64,000 nucleotides of DNA, taken from positions 1 to 64,000 of the forward strand of contig NW_026570363.1 in assembly GCF_019649055.1 (NCBI RefSeq), read 5' to 3'. The stretch is from Paramacrobiotus metropolitanus. Lineage: Eukaryota; Tardigrada; Eutardigrada; Parachela; Macrobiotidae. The notes beneath the pieces were generated by a model, which had not been told where the DNA came from, did not search any database, and saw nothing but the letters and a program-made list of their open reading frames with translations. Below, in pieces: positions 55,353 to 64,000 of the stretch. The position numbers were made by a program, and so were the translations under genes. Each line of letters opens with the position of its first letter. The stretch's first letter is position 1.

Positions 55353-57213
55353 ATGGCTTCCCGAACATCTATAACCTCGCACGCTCCTAACAGCACCATC
55401 AGCGCATTGGCCCAACTGTCAACCGGGATAATTCAGCAGGTTGATTCATCGATAGCCACCGCAGTCACCACACCAGTGGACGACCGGTCCACTCATGGAT
55501 CAACTGATAAATCGTCGAACAGTCTGACTGGACATTGGGATATCGAAAAATTTCGGCCCCAGTTCACGTACAACTTTGATCGCGAGAAGAGCCTTGGCAC
55601 GGGTGGACAAAGCCACGGTGTATACGCGGCGACACCCAGTGCCGCAAATGTACAACCTGGGAAATTTGCTGTGAAGTGTATTAACCCACGGGATTCTAAC
55701 CTGTCAACGAATGAAGCTATCAAGCAAATAATCAAGGAGTTCAAGACGATCATCGGGCTCGATTCGCCTAACAATCATCTGGTCAAGTACCATTATTTGG
55801 ACTGGGGAATGTACAGTGACGCACAGGAGTTGCGGATTTTGATGGAGTACTGTGAAGGTAATGTGCATAAGACATTAATTTACGTTTGTTAACGTATTAT
55901 TATATTTTTATTTTATTATTGTTTGTTTTTGTTTGGATTATTTTATTAATTACTAACTCTTATTTTATTTTCCCGCTGATAATGCCACCAAACAAGTACT
56001 CGTACTGCAGTTCAACATACACTGTAATACGAGTATATTAGAGTTTAGACAAACGGTTTTGTGCAGGCGGGTCGCTTTCGGAGAAGAATGAGAAACTGGA
56101 GAAAGCCGGCCAGCGATACAGTCAATCGGAAATCGTACGCGACTTTACGGGAATTCTCAACGGTCTCGCCTTTCTGCACGATAAACGGATTGTGCATCGT
56201 GATCTGAAGGGACAAAATATTCTCTTTACGGCCGACGGAACCGCCAAGATTGCTGATTTTGGCATATCGGTGCAGCTTGCCGGTATGACAACGGGTTCGG
56301 GGGATGCTGTCGGCGCCGCGGGAACGTACCCTTACATGGCACCAGAGAATTTCAACAAGGATTTCGGCAAAACCGGTCGGAAGAGCGACATCTGGTCGTT
56401 GGGCTGTGTCCTGCTGGAGATGCTGCAGGGTCACGCTCCGAGGTATTACCGCTTCGAATCCGGCGACAAAAAAGTGGAACTGCGTGGAACGGATATTGCT
56501 AAAGCCTTATCGGCGCAAGAGAAACCTTTCCGCTATCCGCAGTTTAACCGGGAGAACTGTGGCGATACAGAAAAGTTTGTGCGGGATGCCGAGAAATTTC
56601 TTGATCTCTGCTTGAAAGCGGATGCATCCGAACGACCGACAGCAAGAGATTTATTGAATCATAAACTTATTACGGTAACCGAGCAAACTGCACAATTTTG
56701 TAGAAAGACAAATGACCGCATAGCCACTTTCCACAATCGAAGAAATTACAAGTTTGAGAACAACAAAAATTATATTTTCAGGGCGCTGTGAAAGGCAAGG
56801 CAATGTTCCAAAAGCTTAAATCGGAAGTAATGGAACACACGAAGGGCGTCAGAAACGGACTATTCCGTCAAATTAAAAAGGATCCACTGGGCGCGCTGCA
56901 GAAGGTGGTGCAAACTGGATCGACTTTGGTCAATACTCTACTGCAGCTGGCCGATTTAGTTTCGGATAATAATGATACGGAAGTGCGACAGTCTAATCAT
57001 GTGCATCAGCATCTGCACTTCCACAATGATGGCTCTGACGCCGATTCTTCGGAAGATGATCAAAACGATGACGATGATGATGATGATGATGGCGATGCGA
57101 ATTATCACACCAGTAGTGCTGGGTATGGCTATGATGACGGTGATGATGATTACGAGGATACCGATGAGCAGGATGAATCTAACTCTAATGGCTCAGACTC
57201 GGATTCTGACTGA
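55353..57213 (+). CDS. divergent Ser/Thr protein kinase, gene 1, three exons
   Basis: Exons 55353-55857, 56067-56674 and 56782-57213 with phase-correct GT-AG introns; 514 residues. The first 70 residues are Ser/Thr-rich linker. Glycine loop LGTGGQSHGVYAAT, lysine FAVKCI, helix-C glutamate IKEFKTI, hinge LMEYCEGGSL, catalytic HRDLKGQNIL, metal-binding ADFGISVQL, and APENF with WSLGCVLLEML following. All key residues are present, so an active kinase is expected; closest in style to STE/MAP3K-like kinases. Exon 3 adds a C-terminal region (KDPLGALQKVVQTGSTLVNTL, then an Asp-rich run of D8 and a Ser-Asp tail). The ORF extends upstream to 55224 only with a GTG start, so ATG 55353 is preferred. Confidence 0.8.
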
Positions 57214-58335
57214 GAGGCAACTGTATTTTACCTCAACAATCACACAAGCGTTTTCTACAAACTCTTACTTCGATTTTACGAATCATTCCTAGAATATTAA
57301 AGCGCTGTGCGTGGATAACTTACGTATGTGTTGTGACGTACTTGTTGTTTGTTCCGTTATGACTGTATGACTTGTTGTCATTTTCTAATGCAATAGCTTA
57401 ACTAATTAGTCTGAACATTATAACTTCAACTAATTCTGTGGGCTTGCTTCTAGCTGAAAAGTCGAATTAAGGTTTGTAGCAGAATTTCTATGTTAGCTCT
57501 AGGCTAAAAGGAAGTTCATTTCCTTCCGTTTTGTTCTGTTTGCGTTGTTCGTTTAGTTGGGTGGTTAAACATTTGGGAAGTTCCTGAATGTTTCGGTCTC
57601 GTTGACTTTCGGTAGGCACGGCATTCCGCTTGTACCTAGCGGATGTAGGTAGCTCTGTATACGGAGTCCAGAGCAAACTCTCACTTTATACGATTGAGTG
57701 GATTTGAGTGGATTTGGTCATCTGTGCGGTTGTTGCTGTGCGACTTCCGCATAGCATGTCAGTATGGTAATGTTAATTGCAATGAGCTACCATTGGTCAA
57801 ATGACAAGCTAACGTATTTGTCGTTTGAAAACAGGTTATAGTAGCTTTTTGTTTTAAAAGTACGGTACGTGGTCGTTTTTGGGACAGTGTCACGGAAAAT
57901 CGGGATTTTTTTCGTATAAGTTATTTCCTGGTAACACGGGTGGGTAACAAGAATTAGGACAAATGGGTCAGGCTCGGCACGGATATCCTTGTCACGTGTC
58001 CTGTACGTCAATAATTATTAATTATCTTTTTGGCAAGCTACGATTTTTATGTTCGCTGAAGGTAGAAATGAAAGTCAGATGACAGACCCTGCAGGCGCGG
58101 ATTTCATATCGTGCCATTGTTCGTTTGATTGAAATCTACGTAATCACGCGTTATGCCGCCTTGAAATTCTGACAGCCGTACCCTTCGCGCAGCTAATGAC
58201 TCACTTGTCGAATACTGTCACCGGATTATGATGTACTGTGGATTATTGGATACCGGCCATCTTATTTGCTAGAAGGTGCATTTTTAATTATTCCAACACC
58301 CCACTGACAATCAGTATTTTAAAACGACTACCAAT
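57214..58335. other. spacer between convergent kinase genes
   Basis: AT-rich, 3' UTRs of both kinases; no gene recognised. Confidence 0.5.
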
Positions 58336-59647
58336 TCAGGGAGCAACATAATTGAAAAACTCATAATCTCGTACAGAATTCATATAAGGTCGTTGGTCCT
58401 TATGCGGTACGAGACATTTCTTCAAAACAGCTTTCGCCGAGTTCAAAAAACGCGTCTCGACGCCATAACGTGGTCTGCGACCGAAATCCCCGTCCATTAA
58501 AGGCACTACGCCCTGTGAAAGAGCCGTCCGCACTTCGTCTGGCGACACGGCGCTGATTACTTTCCGACCGGCATTGTAACGAAAAATGGGCGGTGTCCCT
58601 TGCAACATTAAAACCAGAATACACCCTAGACTCCACACATCACTACGTCGTCCAGCTTGCCCGAATTTCACCGCATCCACCAGTTCCGGCGCTTTGAAGG
58701 TCCATGGCGGACCAGCCCCGCCAGCCACTTCGTTGGTCATCGTCACGCTCTCCTGCAGTTTGACTACAGTACTGTAGTCAGTGACCTTCAGAGTTTGCTT
58801 GGTGGTCTCCGCGAAGATTAAGTTCTCTGGACGCAGGTCCCGGTGGACGATGCGCTGTTCGTGTAGATAGTGCAGACCCAGTGCGACGCTGGTAAAGTGC
58901 CGGCGAATTTCTGCTTCAGCGTATCCGGTGCTGCGGCGGGCGTAATGCTTCCGCAGATCGGCATCTAATGTCGGGCCTGAAAAGTAATACAGTCAGTTCT
59001 TCGTTGAGTAGAAGTAATTATTCGAAGTTTCTCGCATTACAACTGTTTCGATGTATGGCTTCGCAAAGGAGATACCTCCTTTAAAAATATTAACACAATT
59101 ACTCGCGAAAAACTTTTTTTGCAACTGCATGGTAAATTTTAGATTATGTACTAGTGAGATAAGCTATTCTTAAGAAAAGTACAAAAATGTACGATAAAAA
59201 TTAGCACAGGGAAAATTATGATGGTAGAATAAAACGTGTTTGAAATACAGTTGCTGACATTTTTTGCTCCTCACCATAACAACGCTCCATAACAACACAC
59301 AAATGGTGTTCTTGTGGTTTCCGGTCAAATAATACGTACACCCACAAATATTTGACCAGGTTCAAGTGTCGGAAGTCGCGAATATTCTTAAATTCCTGTA
59401 TGGAATTGACGACGGTGTTGTACGAGAGCATTTCGCCTTTTTCAGCGGCTGCTAGAAATTCCCGACGGAAACGGAATTTTTTCACGGCATATTTCTGTCC
59501 GTTGCTTTTGGCTTTAGCTTTGAAGACACCGATGCCGGTGGTTCCTTGTCCAATTAAAGAATAGGCGTCCATAGCGCTGGGAGGTCGAAAATCAGCGATT
59601 CCCAGGAGGACTTCCAAACGGGAGCATCTATTCTGCTGGTCGTCCAT
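58336..59647 (-). pseudogene. divergent protein kinase, gene 2, with one-base frameshift
   Basis: Exon 1 59647-59275 (MDDQQNRC..., loop IGQGTTGIGVFKAK, lysine YAVKKF, helix C IQEFKNI). The donor GTGAGG matches acceptor TTTTCAG at 58978 in phase; the intron is 297 bp. Exon 2 begins GPTLDADLRKHYARRSTGY and then meets TGA unless one G is skipped at about 58920 (AGCCGTATCC on the plus strand). One frame away it continues EAEIRRHF, HRDLRPENL, TDYSTVV (DFG is DYS), APELVDAVKFG, WSLGCILVLML and ends YEFFNYVAP. HRD and the metal Asp are kept. Either a fresh pseudogene or an assembly indel. Confidence 0.7.
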
Positions 59648-60917
59648 CGTGTGCGACTGTGAAGAGAACCAACAAGTTTATTTAACCAGGACGGCCAACG
59701 TAACGGGCGACTATGAAACATGCCCGTAAACTGAAAACATCACATGAGACAATAGGTTTGTGGTATTTTCCTAATAGGGATAGCGTTACGTCGCATTTAC
59801 AAAGATACCTAATCTGTTTATGGAAGGCGCTCCGAAAAAGCCGACCTGAATGTCGTAAGCGTTAGAAGTCCGTGCAAGGACGAAAATGTCGTTACCCAAA
59901 CAAAAAGCAGCAGACACTCACTGTTTAAAAAATAAAACATAAACATAATTATGACAGAAGCACGGTTTAAATGATGGAATGTTAGGATTTCCGGAAGGCG
60001 AAGTACGAGTTACAAAACGCGATGCTAGGCTGGCCATCTGTCGTTCTGGAAGCAAAATTACTCTGCTTCTAACTTTGCCATACACCAAAACTGGTTCAGT
60101 TACTAGTAGTAGTTGTTTTTGATTGTGTATCGGCATCAGCTTATTCACTTTAAGCACATATGCTGCACTACGAGTACGTACTAGTGCATATGTTGAAATA
60201 CGTGCCTCAACCGCAACAACGGGTGTTCAGTGTGCACGTACTGTAGAAGCATCGTTCTGTAGTTTATCTTGTCCGAGCTGCCTATGTATAACCCTGCACG
60301 CTGCAGCACTAACATTATTAAATATTAACCAAAAGACTTTTGTTTTATTAAGTTGCGTTTCATACGGCAACCATTCATTGGACATGGCTTTGATGTGAAA
60401 CTGTGAATACAGCACAAACTGCATTACGGTATCCAGGACCGGGAGGAGCTTCTGTTTCTAAGTAAATAAATACATACAACTGTTGTATGTCGATCATCAA
60501 ATTAAAGGAACTGCTGTATGATTCAAAAGTTGTATATTTTACTCTTGAATTACGAGCTGTATTTGAGCTTCTTTACGGTACACGGCGTTTAGAAATTCCG
60601 CTATGACAGTATTTATTGCAAAGTTTTAGTATTGCGACCCAAGGTCGAACATAGTAATGCTGTATGTAATTTGAGCACAGCTGAGTATAATCGCCGGCAA
60701 GAAAGGTAGTTCTAGTGTGTCTTTTCGAAATACTTGTTTTTCCTATTACGTTATACTGTAAGAATAGCAATCAAACGGAGCGAAAAAAGGAAGATGTGAA
60801 AAGCACCAGAAAAGAATTGTTGTGGCATCATAGCAGCTGCATCCTGGCCACATGAAACTACTGCACATATTACAGAATGACATTCAACCCTCAAACACTG
60901 CAGCAAGATGAAAAAAG
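59648..60917. other. spacer, nothing recognised
   Basis: Upstream of kinase 2 and downstream of the LRR-like gene; short frames only. Confidence 0.5.
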
Positions 60918-61897
60918 CTAACACTTTTTCTTGATACACTGTGTGTTATAGGAAAACAGGGGACCGGCATTTATGTTATTGATGGACAAATTCTTTGCAC
61001 AGTCAACATAAAACATAGACTGGGTCCCATCGGCGTTGTTGGCGAAAACGTAATCCGACATGTAATTTCCAATACTGAATATCTCGCCGCGCGTTCTGCT
61101 GGCAAGCAGATATGGCTTCTCCTGGAGGAAATTTCGAAACCAGGCGAACAAGCAGTCACAATGCAATCGGCGAATGTCCTGGCTTTCTTCGTCGGTCATA
61201 CGGAAAAACGGAGAACCCCCGTCTTCGTCTCGATTTTTCATTCGCAAGTACAAACCGGATTCTAGTGCGAGATTTTGCAGATGCACAAGATCAGTGAAGG
61301 TGTATGGTTCCATGGCGCCGATCGTTGACTGGAACAAATAAAAGACGCGCAACTGCTGGACATTCTGGAAATCCTTCTTCTTGACGATCATATTCTTGCA
61401 TAATGCTATACTGAGTCGAACGACATACGGCAGCTGACCCAGTGCATACACCTTGGACATTATCGTTCTAGTGGCACAGTAACCAATATTTAGTTCGATT
61501 AGTTGCTGGCGAACCGGCTCAACGACGTCAGGATGCACGGGATCCAAGAGGGTGTCGTTGCGCTCGTTCAGGTTGATAGTAATGGCGCGGTTAGGACTAA
61601 CTGTGCTCACTTTCTTCGTTACACTGGCCAACAGCGGTCGAGTGCTCTGCCCGCATTCCACTGCAAGGAAGGTGCGTGACATGGGATACAAGGAAAATTC
61701 ATCCGGTACTGTTCGATTGCAGAACTGTTGCAGACCGGCCGGGTTGCAGCGGGAACCATCGGTCACATTAGAATACGCCATACACTCATCCCATGTTAAT
61801 TTATCGGTGCGGAAAGGAAACGTCGGTTGCGAAAAAACTGCAGCTTTGGGAAAACTTCCTGGACGAGTATTGCAATCGGTCTCCATTTCGCCATTTA
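60918..61897 (-). CDS. LRR-like secreted protein, apparently intact copy (last exon)
   Basis: An open frame from an acceptor TGTGTATAG|TA at 61897 to the stop at 60918, about 326 residues (first internal ATG at 61886). The middle holds two or three leucine-rich-like repeats (LPYVVRLSIALCKNMIV, DFQNVQQLRVFYLFQSTIG, FTDLVHLQNLALESG). They are followed by an LRR C-terminal cap pattern (CDCLFAWFRNFLQ) and several Cys toward the end (DCAKNL, NTQCIKKKC). The N-terminal part has Cys-rich TDGSRCNPAGLQQFC. The signal peptide must lie in an upstream exon that I cannot identify. Likely extracellular binding protein. Three relics (46.4, 49-51.8 and 54 kb) show the family turned over locally. Confidence 0.65.
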
Positions 61898-62010
61898 CTA
61901 TACACAAAAAACATTTTAAACAACAAATGACGAAACTAAGTACATTTCATGTACAGGGTTTTGCGGTTAACCGTTCACACTATTTTTCCTCATGGCAACC
62001 CTTTGTTCGT

Positions 62011-62092
62011 TTTGAAAACCACGTTTATGTTGAAAATGTTCATGTTGAAAACCATGTTCATGTTGAAAATATTGTCCCTTATTCGTGTTGAA
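62011..62092. repeat. minisatellite, alternating 15 and 18 bp units
   Basis: Four to five TTGAAAA-initiated units (TTGAAAACCACGTTTATG, TTGAAAATGTTCATG, TTGAAAACCATGTTCATG ...). Confidence 0.75.
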
Positions 62093-62133
62093 AATTGTTT
62101 CATCTACATACTTACTTAAGTTACTTTGCTTTA

Positions 62134-63069
62134 CAGAGGGTGAGCCACCCAAATTGGCACACTTTTGGTAGGAAATTATTTGTGAGTTCTAGACTCAAGT
62201 TCTTTTAAATCCGCTGATGCAGTTTTTTCCCATAGCGTTCTGTGAACGGAAAACAACTAATTTTCCATGAAGATATTACGCGCACGTGACATAAAGTGAC
62301 CACAAGTGTCCGCGACCGGCGAAAAAAACGCAGACAAAACGTTTCACTTCGTATTTTTGTTTTTCAATGATTATTAAATGAAGCAAGAATTTTTTTGGTC
62401 ACATTCAGTTTCTAATTTTAGAAGATTTTAAGGGCTATATGAAAAAGTATAAAGTTGTGTGAAATCCCTTTTCAGGATCCCGAGGGAAAAAAACAGAAGT
62501 ATTAAAAAATTGGGGATTTACACTTTCAATTAAGCGGCTGCCTTTTGCAGTGGGAAACTCGTGGCAAAAAAACCGCCGATGCCGATTTTGCTTTGATATA
62601 AACAAATATTTATTTAGACAGGCTTGTAGAAGATATTCTATGAAATTCAGGACGAATGGACAATTAGTTAGAGAATGGCAGATGTTTTCTGGACTTCCGG
62701 TCAGTTTTGGGAGCCGACGTCCAGAAAAACTCAACCATGGCTTTGATCAAAACCGAATTACACTTGTCTTAAAGAGCATTGATTCTTTAACATTTTAATG
62801 CATTTCGTATGTAATGATCGGTAAAGGGGGATTTTCAGGAATTTGTTTTGCGAAAGGCATTCCAGTTTTGAAACGCACTGTTTTTCTACCCCGCTCCAGG
62901 TTTTTCTTCCTGGATTTTGAAAGACATCTTTTACTAAGCTCAGATATATTTATCAAGTACAAAATACCCCAGGCTATCGGATAATGTTTTTGAAAAAATT
63001 GTTGAAGACGAAAGGAAGTTTTAAAAAATCAGTTTGTGCAGTGTGCCAATGTGGGTGGCTCACCCTCTG
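62134..63069. mobile_element. 936 bp Tc1/mariner-type MITE
   Basis: Terminal inverted repeats of about 30 bp starting CAGAGGGTGAGCCACCCA (one mismatch between ends). It is flanked by TA on both sides (62132-62133 and 63070-63071). No intact transposase; an 82-codon frame (62550-62798) is not recognisable. Confidence 0.85.
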
Positions 63070-63282
63070 TATATATGTACTCGTATGTATGTATGATGAA
63101 GACCTCTAAGAGCATTGCTGCGAATTCCAGTAAATGAGGTAATGAGACTTCCGGTGTTTGAAACAATTGCAACCGCTCGGTGAGGCAGCTAAGAGCGAGT
63201 TTTATCCGGAAACTTTTTGAAATTGTCCATTCTCTTTTTTCGTCAGAAAAAGTGACTCTCTGCACTATGTACGGCGTATATA

Positions 63283-64000
63283 CAGGGTGCACACGCCAAG
63301 TTGTCACCAAAACTTTGATAATTTATTAAACATTCCCGATAAGCTTCAGAATTTTTATTGAAGTTTGAGATGATTACAGTTTCTCTCCTGCATCATTTGA
63401 ACCTAAGACTGCCAATAAGTAAGCGATTTTTGAAAAGTTAGATCAGAAAACTCGAACGCCACCTGCTTCAGAACACGGCCCGACCCGTCTACCATCGTCA
63501 CCAACCGTTCGCCGTAAATTTGATTAAAAATCGAGGTCATCCCTTAGCTAATCGGTGACAAGTCAGAATTATTCAACCTACAATACTGTCTCGGGACGTA
63601 TATCATGTGGTTCTCTTCGAACCGCTGGGAGGTCACAACTGCGACTCGGAAAGTGGCAGTGTCAAAATGGGGGTGGACCCCCTTTCAAGCGATCCCCACA
63701 CAAACGAGGAATGTCACCCCTAATCATTTTTAACATAATATGTTTAGGGACACATGTAGCTTCAGTTTAGCGTTTGCTATCGACCAGGTGAACGCGGCTC
63801 ATTCCGTTCCAGCCAATCCCCATCGGGCATATAATTTTTTTGGCGAACGCTTTCTTGATTCTTCCTTCCACGCGTCGGTGTTCCACAGTAAATCAGGAAT
63901 GTGATGTATTTCCCTGTTTACTTTGGAATCGTTTAGAATGATCCCCTCCGCATATTTTTCAACTATCATTCGAACACCCAAAGGTTCCAGATAATTATGA
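63283..64000 (-). pseudogene. degenerate Tc1/mariner-like transposase, runs off window end
   Basis: Minus frames give ICPMGIGWNGMSRVHLVD (around 63830-63780, the region of the second catalytic Asp in mariner), KVNREIHHIPD upstream of it, and near 63540-63420 IYGERLVTMVDGSGRVLKQ, similar to the C-terminal end of the family. Several frame changes. The terminus may be TACAGGGTGCACACGCC at 63283. The 5' part lies beyond 64000. Confidence 0.5.

Noticed and set aside
62550-62798. transposase remnant in the mariner-type MITE
   Set aside because: No motif recognisable; could be chance.

Overview
This looks like nuclear DNA of an invertebrate animal. Coding regions are broken by short GT-AG introns of about 47-300 bp, and there are rhodopsin-like GPCRs, an astacin, a Ty3/gypsy LTR retrotransposon, Tc1/mariner and hAT-like debris, and several lineage-restricted secreted families in local duplicates. 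Short introns and many unrecognisable small secreted families would fit a tardigrade or another small ecdysozoan, but this is inference; no species marker is present.

Layout. 1-8.4 kb: a possible exon of a minus-strand gene, an intronless GPCR (2794-3891), an eight-exon astacin metalloprotease whose whole reading frame can be assembled (6052-4261, minus), and a second GPCR (minus) that stops inside TM7 at a likely splice donor. 8.76-13.88 kb: a 5.1 kb fold-back with 2.3 kb arms around a 478 bp spacer, each arm holding a smaller nested inverted repeat. 15.2-44.9 kb: two tandem copies of a gene cassette (minus-strand ORF, two-exon Cys-rich secreted peptide, three-exon 'family X' gene). Copy B (40.9-44.9 kb) is compact and intact. 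Copy A (15.2-39.4 kb) has been invaded by a 790 bp GAGC-rich element with a 14 bp target duplication, a 9-bp satellite, and an 18.57 kb LTR retrotransposon inside family X intron 1.

44.9-62 kb: two copies of a short secreted Cys-rich (macin-like) gene, one apparently intact and three decayed copies of a leucine-rich-repeat-like secreted gene, a family X relic, and two divergent protein kinase genes, the second carrying a one-base frameshift. 62.1-64 kb: a 936 bp mariner-type MITE and a degenerate mariner transposase running off the end.

The most unusual object is the retrotransposon (19481-38050, coding on minus). It carries roughly 95 copies of the octamer AAAGGTCA, the extended half-site of monomeric nuclear receptors, in coding and non-coding parts, on both strands and in all three reading frames. 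It also carries several families of small hairpins with a constant loop and different but self-complementary stems, the clearest being eleven TTACTTT-loop hairpins at 31309-32135. Both patterns belong to the nucleic acid rather than to the proteins. I know of no described element with this organisation, but could not search for one.
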